From: Amanita rubescens
Lineage: Eukaryota > Basidiomycota > Agaricomycetes > Agaricales > Amanitaceae
DNA length: 64,000 bases
Direction of reading: 5' to 3'
NCBI GenBank assembly: GCA_015039365.1
Contig: WION01000002.1
Location: forward strand, 496,001 to 560,000
In this document: positions 1 through 10,806 of the stretch, in pieces
Position numbering within the stretch: position 1 is the first letter of the stretch
How the letters are laid out: each line of letters begins with the position of its first letter
Made by a program: the position numbers and the translations under genes
The notes under the pieces: model-generated
Told to the model about the DNA's origin: nothing
The model's input: only the letters and a program-made list of their open reading frames with translations
Databases searched by the model: none

Positions 1-291
1 CACGCGGCACCGTGAAATCCAAGATGGCTGAAGTAAGACCCTGGTTATAAACCGACCAATAGTTGAACGAAAATGCTACCTGAAGACGAGCGCGTTAGGT
101 TGGCAAATAAATTGTCCTCATTCCACCCTGTTGCTTTGTAGTAGCTTCGGAGGACATATGTGGCGAAAGGGTGCATCAGTTAATTATTTATGTACTAATT
201 ATACCCTTTACATGGCACCAATTCTCATTCCCAGACAAACCGTGTGTACCACATTCCATTATATTGCTCTCGGGCTTCATACCAACTAATA

Positions 292-1289
292 CTATATTGA
301 TCGTGCGTCTTGTTCAGGCAAATTTGCATCCTTCTTTTCTTCATCTGCCATGCAAAATCGTCGTTTTGTGATGAAGGCACATAATTTGAATCTGGTATGC
401 GGTACTATGAATGGTGCATCACTATCTGAATATTTCTGCTGACCGTCTTCGAATTTGCAAGTTAAATCAAAGTATTTCTTTACAAGTTGTTCAAGGGGTT
501 GCTGATAACCTTGAGCTTCTTTGCCTTCGGTCAGGGTAGTCAAGAAATTCAATGCTGGTTGCTTCAGTACAGGCAACTTCATGTTGCCCAGGTTCGACTC
601 AAACAATACCAGTGACGCAGGGTGATCTTGCCTAGATGAGCCGTCAATCTAAATGGCTACTATATGTTTCGAAGTGCGCACGCATCCCCCAATGAGCTGC
701 AAGCGGAGAGCGCAGGCATAATCATGCTTAGGTAGGAGGAGACTGTCCATGATTGGCTGCACTGTTAAGTACCACAAGGCATTCACAAAAAGTAACATTG
801 CGGGAGACCTACTTGAGCGCAGTTGCCGGAGACTTAAGGTATGTTGAGATCTCGTGCAAGATCAAGAGTGATGGACGCATACGCCGGGGTGGCTTCCATT
901 CGTAGCTGGTGAGGCAAGACAGCAAAAATACTAGCTGGGCCGCAGACGATGGATACCTAAATACCCTCAGTCAAGACTTCACGAAGATGGAATTTCTCCC
1001 CAGACATGATGTTCACTTGGGAGCTTAATAGGATTTGTTGTGCCAAGCCTCGTTGCGCACTAGGGAAAATGAACTCGGTGTCAAGCAGCGTTAACGATGA
1101 AATCAGCGCATCTCTCGATTCTGTCAGGATCAGGACGTTATCATTTGCATTGTTCGCCAAGAATGATAATGTAAGATGTATCAGGGCTGATGAATGATAG
1201 TTCCCCGTAACAAGAAGAGTTCTGACGGATGGTAAGAGAAGAGGATTGCCTTGCGGGAAGAAGGAGAACATAGGAAATGTGTTGACCAC
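292..1289 (-). CDS. Hypothetical protein, possible degenerate RecA-like fold
   Basis: I do not recognise this protein. It starts at the ATG at 1287-1289 and joins at least four exons: about 970-1289; one encoding a stretch with SYEWKPPRRMRPSLLILHE; one encoding SYLSMIMPALSACSSLGDA; and the last, with LVLFESNLGNMKLPVL, running to the stop at 292. The N-terminal pattern, a beta strand LLVTGNY, a small-residue turn, a helix, then a strand NVLILTES, resembles the first P-loop strand-helix-strand of RecA/Rad51-type proteins, but GKT/GKS is missing. A second strand, PSLLILHE, could be a Walker-B-like strand. This fold is my inference only. It might be a Rad51-paralogue or Shu-type factor, or unrelated. 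It is divergent from the eL29 gene, with 101 bp between the start codons. The gene model is moderately sure; the function is unknown. Confidence 0.5.
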
Positions 1290-1390
1290 GGCGCGTCACG
1301 TAACACTGAAATTATTACATAAGCTTAAACTACACAGTTCATCAGCCACTGACCGTAGTTCCATTCCTACCGTCAAAGCATTAGATTGCC

Positions 1391-1783
1391 ATGGCCAAAT
1401 CAAAGAAGTGCGTAGGCTCTCCACACGAGCAGGATATCGCTCTGATCCATTGTTTAGCCACACGAATCACAACCAAATCAAAAAGGCCCACCGAAATGGT
1501 ATCCAGAAACCCCAGAGGACAAGAACAAGGTCTTTGAAGGGTGTAAGTATCTATAATACATGCTTACAATAAAGTTTCTGACCAATTATTCAGGTTGATC
1601 CCAAGGTCTGTTTTGTAATGCGTTGGCACGATGTCAAAACTGATAAAACTCTAGTTCCGCCGGAATGCTAGATATGCACAGATTGGTTCGGTACGAGCTG
1701 TCTAAATATCTAATCCTTAAGAGAGCTGACAGCAATTTTAGAAAAAAGCACGTTTAGAGGCTCGGCGAGCTGCTGCGTCATAA
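1391..1783 (+). CDS. RPL29: 60S ribosomal protein eL29 (RPL29)
   Basis: Small basic protein of the large ribosomal subunit, 63 aa. Exons are 1391-1407, 1458-1542, 1594-1605, 1655-1690 and 1742-1783, 192 coding bases in all. The product begins MAKSKNHTNHNQIKKAHRNG, the eL29 signature, and continues SLKGVDPKFRRN, the second conserved block, before a short Lys/Arg/Ala tail. All four introns are about 50 nt and GT-AG. The third exon is only 12 nt and encodes VDPK; without it the conserved block breaks. The length fits the short fungal form; animal eL29 has a longer tail. The gene is convergent with ERB1, another 60S-related gene. No single reading frame covers it, so simple ORF calling misses it. 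Assignment is very sure; the microexon rests on perfect family agreement. Confidence 0.93.
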
Positions 1784-2024
1784 CGGGTAGCTTGGAGGAT
1801 TGCGATTGGCGTCCTATAATGTACTTTATTCTCCCCAGGCGAACTGGTACCCTTTGCACCTCATCTTGATGCTCGGTCTTGTATTAGCCAGAATGCACCG
1901 TGGAGATCTTTATACAACTGCCTGCATCCATGCATTGATAAAATACTGAATAGCTCCGATGGAGGCTTCATTCCAGTGGAATGCAGGACACGAGCTATCA
2001 TAGAATTTAATGGGATGCTCTAAA

Positions 2025-4621
2025 TTAACTGCACCATAGAGAAACACATCCGTCTGCACCGGCACTTAACAACCAGGGTTGACGATGACACCACCTAACC
2101 TGAAGAACACCTAACCCGTCACGCACATCATGACCACGGAGAATTTTCAAGGGTACGATCAAAGGATCCGTCATCAAGTCGTTGTATACTCTGGCATGGA
2201 AGATTTGTATTGAACCATCATCAGAGGATGACGCGAAAAGCGGATAGGACGGATGGAAGTGCAATGAACGTATGGCTCTTGTATGATACCTATAGGAAAT
2301 GTTATTCTGGCCCCAGAGCCACAAGGACTAGCGTTACGCACCTCAAGACTTTATAAGGTTTATCACTCAGTTCCAAGTCGAACCAACAAAGTTTCCTGTC
2401 GTAACCACCAACAATAAGGTGATCGCCCAGTGGATGAATATCCATGGAGGATATCCATTTTATTCCAGGAATGAAGGTCTTAACCAGTTTTTGCTCTGCG
2501 AGGTTATATAACCGTACGTATTGTTTCGTCTGCAAGTTTTGAGCTTTTGGAATGTTGCAAGGATCTGAACACACGTACCGCGACGAAGAAATGTGGCTTC
2601 GAGGAATGAAATAGCACTAATTGCACGACGCCTTTGATTTTTTTAAACGGTGCTTGTGAATGTTGCCTAGAGATTTGATGTATCCAAACACTCCTTTGCG
2701 TCTCTGAGCCAGCTATGAAAGTTGTCACCAGACAATAATCCTCGACGACATAATCACTTACAGACGGTGGCCAGGTAATCGCCTCGGCGATGCCAAGCAA
2801 TCTGTACAGGTAGCCCCGACGCAGTGGGTAGCTTAACAGTCAAGGTGGGTTGGTCTGATGGAGGTGCACCGAGTGACATAGATTGCCATTTCACAGGGGA
2901 AGGGGTGGTCGATGCAGATGGTAACGTTACAGGAACGAGGAGAGCCTGAGTAAGAGAGAACACAGTGCCGCTAACATTCGGAGGAATGATAAAGTGTAAG
3001 GTTTCTTCGCTAGTTTCTGTCAGGATCTAGGACCAAGCATTTTTTGACAATCACTTACATGGCGACCACGAAGAAACATACGTCCGTTCTTGGACACCAC
3101 TCGAGAGCACCAATCTTCCCCGTATAGCTCCAGCGTTTAATTTCCCGACCAACAATAACTTCCCAGAGAATCACTACACCATTCTCATCTCCGCTTACTA
3201 CCCAATTTCCATCGGGACTCGCACTTATGCACCTCACTCGATGACTTGATTGCCTCAGCTTCAGGCTCCGGTAGTTCGGGAATGGTCTGAGACTATTTGG
3301 ATTAGGGAGCTTGGGTATGAGGGAGCTTGGGTTGATATTCAGCTTCACGCGCTGAACACGAGGAGCAAGATATAGGTCCAGTTGCCTATTGAACCTCTCC
3401 TTGACAAAGTCATCATATGCGGGGACCAATCGCAGGGAAGAATGTTTTTTGGGAATATAGTCTTGTTCTCTGTCCTCGGGATCCGTCTCCTCCCACTCTT
3501 TTCGTTCTTGTTCAGTAGGTATATACTCTTCTGGAGGATTATATGACTCCGAATGGCTTGGTAGTTTTAGCTTGGGCGCGGGAAGAGGAGGGACAGACGA
3601 TGCTGATTCTGACGACCAGATTGAGTAGAACTCAAGCTTGGTGGTGCTTTTTGGTTTCGATGGAAGGATACGGCCTTGGCGGATTCCGCGAACAATTTTC
3701 ATAACCTACGTATATCTTAACAGATGGCACCGCGATTTTGGAGAAAGAAGTACCTTCTGCTTTTCCCACTTGCTGGGTATCCATCGTTGCTTTGGTTCTG
3801 GTGCGCCTGAGAGGGGCATAATTTCTTCCTTGCCCTTTCCAGTGAACCATTCCGTCATAGGCTCGTAAGGATCATAGTTTGCATCTGGATTTTCGTTTTC
3901 GTATAGTCTGCGGATTATGTCTAGTTCTTCGGCTGTTAACGGTTTTTCCATTTGCAAATTCTTATCAAAAGCACTTGTCCTGATTATGGTCAATAAAAGA
4001 TGCTAAGCATGGAAAGTTAAATAATACCATGTTGACGGGTCTTCAACAGTTGCAAGGAACTTGTCGAGTTCGTCACCTCGAGCGGGACGCAAGACCTTTT
4101 TCCCATTCATATCGTAACCAATATGGGGCAGATCATCATACCAGTGCATGGGGACGTTTCCTACACGATTCGGATCCTATCCCCGTGTCAGATTAATTTT
4201 TCTTGGAAGTTTTATGTTTGCTCACATCTTCTGTAGACGAATCAGAATCATATTCAGGCTCGATCTCGGGATATACGCGTTTCAGATGACCAGTGATATC
4301 AGATATCACTGTCTTGCTTCGGGGAAATATATCGTGGCTCGGGGTGTCAGAGTCAGAGTCTTCGTCCGTGGATTCATCCTTTTCGTCATCGTCATCGGCC
4401 TCGCTTTGACTTCCTTCCTCGTCCTCGTCACTGCTACTTTCATCAATCTCGGGAAATTCATCTATTTTCCCGTCGTCTGAACTAGCATCATCGTCACCTT
4501 CCTCGTCTGTTGACATTTCCAGATTGGCCAAGCCACCGCCAAGCTCGTCTGCCTCTGGTGTTTCGTCTTCTAGTGCCTCCTTACGCTTAAGCGCGTTTTT
4601 TCTGGCGTCTTTTGTGGCCAT
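2025..4621 (-). CDS. ERB1: Ribosome biogenesis protein ERB1/BOP1
   Basis: Nucleolar factor of the PeBoW (Nop7-Erb1-Ytm1) complex, needed for 27S/5.8S rRNA processing and 60S assembly. At least seven exons, including 4226-4621, 4028-4176, 3754-3979 and 3059-3705, then shorter ones down to the stop at 2025. The N-terminus is highly acidic (Glu/Asp/Ser runs up to about residue 130). The BOP1NT domain follows ([42 protein letters not shown]). The rest is WD40 repeats with [18 protein letters not shown] and [15 protein letters not shown], ending GADGCVSLW. The repeats match BOP1 almost block for block, so the gene looks complete. It is divergent from ARP4 (179 bp between starts). The acceptor at about 3009 was chosen by frame, because nearer AG sites give a stop. 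Confidence 0.95.
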
Positions 4622-4800
4622 AATAAGAAGAATGGACGCTCAGCAGAATGTGAAATAAATTCTGTGGTACATATTTTTAGCAATCGCGTCTGAACTAAAA
4701 CCAATAGCTTTGAAATATAACAGATATCAATAACGCGATCCCTGGTACTCTCTAACTGGAAGTCTATCTATTTGCCTCGGCACCCCCAGACATAGAAAAA

Positions 4801-6552
4801 ATGGTTAATTACGGAGGAGGTTTGCCCTTATTTCCGCCAGTGCTATATCCCTTAACTCTTTCGCAGATGAAGTTGCAGCGCTCGTCGTTGACATTGGGAC
4901 ATCTTCCGTGCGCGCAGGCTACGCGGGCGATGATACTCCAAAAGCAATAATTCCCTCTTATTATGGATACACCTCAGTAAAGGAACAAGATGTCCTTATG
5001 GGAGACGGCACCGAGGGTAGTGAACAATCCCCAAAGGCAAAATTATATCTCGGGTCTTCAGGTCCGTCTGTATGGCGCAGTGGCATGGAAGTCGCCAATC
5101 CAATTAATGACGGAATAAGTACAGTGCAACCACTCTTTCTGAAACATGATTAGCTAAACGTCTCCATCCAGTCGCCGATTTCAACCCTATCCCCGCACTT
5201 ATTCGACATGCCATAGAAGACGTCATGCGCTGCACGCCATCTGAGCATCCAGTACTAGTTACAGAACCTACTTGGAACACTCAAGCTAATAGGGAAAGAA
5301 TGGCTGAAATAATGTTTGAAGAGTTTCAGGTCCCAGCATTTTACATTGCAAATACTGGTGTACTCAATGCGTGTGTTACATTTCTACGCGCGAAGCATTG
5401 GCGGTTAAGAACATCCACAGATTTGCAGCTGGAAAAGGCTCAGCTCTTGTCATTGACGTCGGCCAGTCTATGGCAAGTGTGACCCCTGTCGTAGACGGAT
5501 TTGTTCTTCGCAAGGGTATGCAACCCAACTTTTGGTGGATTTTGCACTAACCCGAATCCCAAAGGCCTTTCGTATTCACCTCTCCCTACTTATATTCATG
5601 CCCACGCTCACCATCTATTGACATCGCCGACGATGCACAGAGCAGGCGTAGAACTAATACCTCATCAACTGATTGCGAATAAAATAGTATGTCTTACTGT
5701 TAAAAGCTTAACCTCCATAAGCAATGTATTACTAGCCCGTTGAGCCCATGGCACCACCGAGATATGCCCTGCGCGACGATCGCATTCCGGGCACGACGAA
5801 CAGCTGGCGTATGTGGGCTGAGAGAAAAGAGGTAGAAGATTGGATACAGTGCGTCGCAGGCGTTCTGGAGCAGGGGTGGAATGACGCGTGCGTACAAATT
5901 CTGCTTTCACTATATAATAAACATCACGTTGATGGCGATATAGCGTGGCAGCTAGCCGGCCTCCAAAACAATATGAGTTCCCAACAGGCTTCAACGCGCC
6001 ATTTGGCCCGGAACGATACCAAATTGGGGAGGAGTTCTTCTGGCACACTGCCAAAGCCGTATGTCCATTTCCTTTTGTCCCAGCAGACATATCTCATCCT
6101 CGAAAGGGTGCAAACGCGGCTCCAAACCATCCCAAACCTATTCCACCCCTGATCACAGAATCCCTTCGAGCATGTGATCCTGAGCTCCGACAAGTACTCA
6201 TGGGTAACGTTGTCCTTACTGGAGGAGGGAGTCTCTTCGCTGGTTTCGCAGATCGTCTGAATTCAGAGTTGGCGAGGTCATTCCAGCACGTCCGTATTTT
6301 TTGTTACCTTGTCATGTTCGTCAGTTCCTCACTTGTAGCAGGTCAAAATTCATGCACCAGGGAATACCGTCGAGCGGCGATATGGAGGATGGCTGGGAGG
6401 CAGTATACTTGCTAGTCTTGGAACATTCCATCAGTTGTGGATAAGCAAGGAGGAGTGGCAGGTCAGTTCATTGATTGATCCGTTGTTGACTTCTTTCTAA
6501 TGCGTTGACTCAGGAGCATGGTAGACCAATTGTCAGCCAAAGATGTAAATGA
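4801..6552 (+). CDS. ARP4: Actin-related protein 4 (Arp4/BAF53 type)
   Basis: Nuclear actin-related protein, a shared subunit of chromatin complexes such as NuA4, INO80 and SWR1 in other fungi. The start lies in a 19-nt first exon (4801-4819, MVNYGG) joined at 4867 to [20 protein letters not shown], the actin-fold phosphate-1 loop region. Further conserved pieces are [52 protein letters not shown] (phosphate-2 loop), and near the C-terminus [19 protein letters not shown]. The end is [20 protein letters not shown]. The [15 protein letters not shown] start and the loss of strict actin residues favour Arp4 over actin or Arp6. Several introns interrupt the middle, and their exact borders around 5360-5400 and 5500-5950 are approximate. 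No sign of decay. Confidence 0.88.
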
Positions 6553-6988
6553 TTGCTTTACCATGTAATTTTAAAAGATATTTCAGTAATGAGACCCACT
6601 GAGCAAGCTGAAAAAATGCTGCATTGCAAGGAACGTGTGGAATGTAGGGATTACAACATACAGGAAAGAAAGTAATCGATTTGGATCAATAGAGTTATAC
6701 ATACACCGTGACGTAGATTAAGGATGGGGAAAAGTAGGCAGTCCTCTTCCAAATAACGGCAAGACTATTGACATTGTAAAGTTTGATATTCTTGTCCACC
6801 ACAACAACATCGTACTGATAAGCGAAAGCAAGTAATGAGGGGAAAGGGACAGAAACCTCCAGCCAGATGGAGACTTCCAATCGCCGATTGCTATAACAGT
6901 TGCATCATGTATCACCGGCACCCGTAGGTGAAGAATTATGAACCAGGAAAGGAGTATTCAACCAGCATATAGACACGAGGCAGGGAAA
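6553..6988. other. Intergenic, convergent 3' ends
   Basis: AT-rich spacer between the stop of ARP4 and the stop of the next, oppositely oriented gene. Only short open frames without codon bias or recognisable motifs are present. I see no RNA gene or repeat in it; it probably holds the two 3' UTRs. Confidence 0.6.
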
Positions 6989-8526
6989 TTAGTAAGCCTC
7001 AACAAAAGATTCCCTGCGCTCGCGTGCGCCCATAAGCATCCCGAGGCCTCCGATGGCCTGTCGTCTGATGCGGGTAGCAAAGTTCTTCGGTCCGAGTTCA
7101 TCCGCGCCCGATGGTGGCCCACGGGGCTGCCTGGTCGGTTGGCTTACCATCCTGTGGCTATGCGCTTGCGCAGAATGAGGGTGGGCATGAGATAAAGGTA
7201 AAATATGAAAATGTTGGGGTTGTCCAGTGCCATTGGTGGTAACTGGACGATCAATACCAAGCCCTTCAAAGAGTTTCTTTGTTGCTTCCTCGCGCGGCGA
7301 GAGCTGAGATTCGTAATTTGTAGATGATGACGAAGATCGTGGAGTAGTAGGGGAGGAAATACTGGACGATCTCACCGACGATGAGATGTCGTCCTCTTCG
7401 GTACTGTCAGTGTTGTCAATCGCCACCGTGGCAAGGGGCTGAGATGCAACGGGAAAGATGTTCAGCGGCTGGGGACGACCCTTAGCTATCGGACCTGTCA
7501 CGGTTATCCCCGGTGGCGGGGAGATACGTTGATGCTCAAAAGGAGGTGGCGTTATTCTCACAGCTGGGGAAGAAACAGCGCGGTGACTGACGCCGACGTT
7601 ATTTCCGGGGCGGCGCCAATTGGAGACTTGGTCCGACCGGGAAGGCAGTGCATTCGTGGTGACGTTAGCGTTATTTGATGTCGAATTACAAAGATATGTT
7701 CCGCCAGCGATGACAGTCGTGGACCCAGGCGTCGGGGGCAATTGTGCAGCATATTCCTCGGATCCCTCTGGAATGTATCGAGAAAGATGAGTAGAGGCAC
7801 TGGCCATCCGACCGCCGAATCTCCCCCCTAGAGCCGCTGTCATTGGCACTTGATCTTCCGCAGGGGGAGTCAGGCCCAATTGTGCCCTAAGCTGCTCCGC
7901 CTGGTTGGCGCGGCGCATTTGAGCACTAAGAGTAGCCGAGCGTAGATCAAAAGCAGTGACGTGGGGTCCTGCGGTAGCGGGAGCGTTGGTGAAACCGAGA
8001 CTGGTACGCCTTTCCCTGGCCTGTACTTGAGCCTGGGCCTGGGCTTGCTGCTGTTGGTGCTGGCGCTGGGCTTGGGCAAGCAGCTCAGCCTGAATTTGCT
8101 GTGCTTGGACGGCCTGGGCCTAAGGGTTGTTAGCTATGACGAGCGCAGTAGCAGAACGGGGGAAAATACCTGAATACGCATCATTTCGAGCTGCAAAAGC
8201 TGCCTCTGAAAGGCTTGGTTCTGAAGCTGATTTTGTGGCAGTGCATTCTGAGAGAAAAGAGTGGGGCTGAAGGGGGCGCTGTTGGGATTCAAGGCCGAAT
8301 GAACTTGCTGGTGCGCGAAACGATTATTAGAGCCGTCGACGGCGGCGGTCAATGGATGGGGATTTGAATCTACAAATGGAGGAAGATCGTCTTCATCTGG
8401 GTACAAAGAGGGCTGGCTCTGAGAAGGAAAATGAGGAAGAGAAAAAGCAGGTTGAGCAGCTGAGCGGACGCCGCCTGTGCGAAGGCCGGCTAGGAGAGAA
8501 GCACGGGAGTTGTGGGTGGAAGACAT
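6989..8526 (-). CDS. Hypothetical low-complexity, Gln/Ser/Pro-rich protein
   Basis: Unrecognised protein of about 495 aa in two exons, 8170-8526 and 6989-8119, joined across a 50-nt intron. It starts MSSTHNSRASLLAGLRTGG. A Gln/Ala-rich stretch around residues 105-150 (QAQQIQAELLAQAQRQHQ and following) is likely helical or coiled coil, followed by LRSATLSAQMRRANQAEQL. The centre and C-terminus are disordered and rich in Ser, Pro and Thr, with a polar Ser run. A short ordered-looking block, PREEATKKLFEGLGIDRPV, and a basic C-terminus, RIRRQAIGGLGMLMGAR, look the best conserved. No signal peptide or membrane segment. Such proteins are common in Agaricomycetes and may be transcriptional or RNA-associated scaffolds, but nothing here proves it. 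The next gene upstream is TRAPPC2 on the same strand, 110 bp away. Confidence 0.7.
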
Positions 8527-8636
8527 GAAGAAAGAAAGAAGAAAGAGGAAAGATGAGTGACGATAACAGTGACACGCCCGACATGTAGTGCTTCGCGCGC
8601 CCCTTGCCACCGTAGAGGACCCCTAGCACCGTCACG

Positions 8637-9267
8637 TCACAAGTGCTTCTTCGCACTCGCTCGTACTCGCGCATCAAACACGCTACTCCGGATCGCTCTC
8701 TGCCCCGTCTGGAACGGATTCAGCGCCGCTTTAACGTACACCTCCCATACTTCCCCAAAAAACTGCCGGATCCCTTCCTCATTCCGTCCTTCATGTAGTA
8801 GTACAAACTTTGTATCTGCGAACTTGTCAGCACAGCCTCAAGTGACTCATTCGATCAACTTACTTCCCGGGGTGATGAAACTTGATACAGTCCATTCATT
8901 GAATCGATCCACCGATTTCAGGTACCTTGTTCGAGTCAGCCTCGTGGCTTCATCCCCTCACCGCCACTCACATCGCATTGTCTTTCCTCATCATATCCTC
9001 GATTACATCCAAGCTTGCATTTGCTATCATCTGGATCACATGTCGGTCCTGCCCACCCCCCATCCGTATCCCTCCACCGCTCGTGTGGTGAGTGGCACTC
9101 GACGCCCCCGACAACGCCGTCAACGTCCCGGCAAATGCGGAAGTCGACCATGTCGGCAAGTTCGCAGACAGGGGCGAAGATACATTGGGCGCTGGCTTCG
9201 TAGAGTAGTGCGTGAGACTGTACAGTGGTGTGTCCGACGGCGATAGGATAAACAAATGATGGGACAT
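8637..9267 (-). CDS. TRS20: TRAPP complex subunit TRAPPC2/Trs20 (sedlin)
   Basis: Subunit of the TRAPP tethering complex in ER-Golgi traffic and autophagy. Three exons: about 8972-9267, a middle one encoding YLKSVDRFNEWTVSSFITPG, and the last encoding TKFVLLHEGRNEEGIRQFF and ALNPF, ending AKKHL. These are the sedlin landmarks, including the FNEW motif and the invariant C-terminal KKHL. I chose the ATG at 9265-9267 (MSHHLFILSPSDTPLYSL) because family members start just before the first beta strand; an upstream ATG at 9330 would add 21 residues and leave only 5 bp to the divergent gene. Unusual: about 40 Ser/Thr/Gly-rich residues lie between the second strand and the helix beginning HVIQMIANASLDVIEDMM, where animal sedlin has a short loop. 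Likely complete. Confidence 0.9.
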
Positions 9268-9335
9268 CTTACGCGTCCCGTCGGCGTGTGTTCCGCTGCT
9301 AAGCCTGACTCGGGAAACACGACCAAACAATACAG

Positions 9336-10419
9336 ATGCGCCTGTTCACTCAATTGTGCAGTCGTCGCGTCTTGTCTACCTTCCAACGCTCGCACGCACC
9401 GAGTTCCCTAAGACTATACCCTTTGTCCCCCACAACTAGATTTTTCTCTTCAAATCACCATCACCTTCAACGCTGGGTGAGGCACCCACAAACCAATGGT
9501 GGGCCACAGAAAAAAGGTTTCCTCAAATTCCTCGACAACGTCTCCCCCAATGCCATTTTTACCGGCATACTCGCCATAAACGGGGTCGTCTTTGTCATGT
9601 GGTACATGTCAGGGCAAAGATTAGTTCGTCTCCTTTCTTCACTTCATTATGGGCCATTCTCATCTGTGACATAAGCAACATCAACGCGACCCCTCTGCGC
9701 TAAAATGGATGTTCCAAAACTTTGCCTGTAGCTGGGCCCACGTCAAGGCAGGACGCGTGTAAGTGGAAGCCTTGTCCATTTCTAGCTTTCTGAGACCCAG
9801 TACCAGTTGGACACTAGTCACAAATTGTTTCTCCCATAAGGATGCTGCCCACATCCTCTTTAATGGTCTCACCTTCTATTTCATGGCCAAGCCGGTCCTC
9901 CACATGCTCGGGAGCCGCCACTTTGTTATTCTTTACCTGGGCAGTATGTCCGTTTTCGTTCGTGATATAATTTAAACGTATATCTCGTCCCTAGGTGGTA
10001 TAGTGTCGAACCTTATTAGCATCGGATTCAGTAACATTATCGAGGGCCGCGACAATCCCAGCATAGGCGCAAGTGGTACGCATGGGATAATATTTCTATC
10101 CAATGCTTTTGTTCTAACCTGCCTTTTACAGCATGCAATTATTCAGTCATCTCATTTTTGGCCTGTGTCGCACCAAAGATGACGTTCCAGTTCTACGGCA
10201 TCATTCCTGTCCCTGCCTGGTTAGCTGTTTCAGGCATATTTGCCTATGACACTTACTCTACAGTGAGCAAGAATGTGAGTCAGTTTGCTATATATTTCTC
10301 AATGATTCTCACGCCGCCCACATCTTTAGCGCACCGAAACTAATACCGTTGGCCACGTAGCTGGGCTTCTATGTGGGATTGGCTATTTCCTATTTCGAAG
10401 AAATCGGATGTTCCTCTAG
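9336..10419 (+). CDS. PCP1: Mitochondrial rhomboid protease (Pcp1/PARL type)
   Basis: Intramembrane serine protease of the inner mitochondrial membrane; yeast Pcp1 processes Mgm1 and Ccp1. The N-terminus, MRLFTQLCSRRVLSTFQRS, is Arg-rich and free of acids, as in a presequence. After it come FLKFLDNVSPNAIFTGILAINGVVFVMWYM (first membrane segment; span only, not all needed for the call), WTLVTNCFSHKDAAHILFN, and the catalytic GASG, whose Ser codon lies at 10072-10074 immediately before an intron. The catalytic His is in VGHVAGLLCGIGYFLF near the end. The C-terminus, RRNRMFL, follows the last membrane helix. Several GT-AG introns of about 50 nt. Both catalytic residues are present, so the enzyme should be active. 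Divergent from TRAPPC2 with 68 bp between starts. Confidence 0.9.
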
Positions 10420-10806
10420 TAAAAGCCAAATTTGCTTATTTGGCGCCCCCATCACCCATAGAAGCTTCATCCCTGTACGCTTGTACTTTGCTACCCCTCA
10501 TCTAAACATATCCCTCCACTTTAAGTGAAATCCCGAGTCGGGCGCGAAACGGCATGAATATGGTCATCTTCGGTCTATCCGGATCTTGGGTGGTTGCCTT
10601 AATTAATGAGCTGATTCTGCTTTTCAATAATATTCATGAAATGAAATGATCAAAACGTTATTCCGCACGAGTTGGAAACGTAATTGCTGTATATAACAAA
10701 GTAACATATAATCATACAATGCGAAACTAACAACGAAAACAATAGGCTGCACACATTAGGTTTAGAAGGGTAACGATTATTTTTGGAAACAATGCTTCAT
10801 GCCACG
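10420..10806. other. Intergenic, convergent 3' ends
   Basis: Spacer between the rhomboid protease and CLASP, both ending here. AT-rich, without a credible coding frame, repeat or RNA gene. It probably holds 3' UTRs. Confidence 0.6.

Noticed and set aside
8557..9246. 229-aa plus-strand frame
   Set aside because: Antisense to TRAPPC2 exons and introns, with no recognisable motif.
9268..9330. Upstream start for TRAPPC2
   Set aside because: Adds residues not seen in the family and leaves only 5 bp to the rhomboid start.
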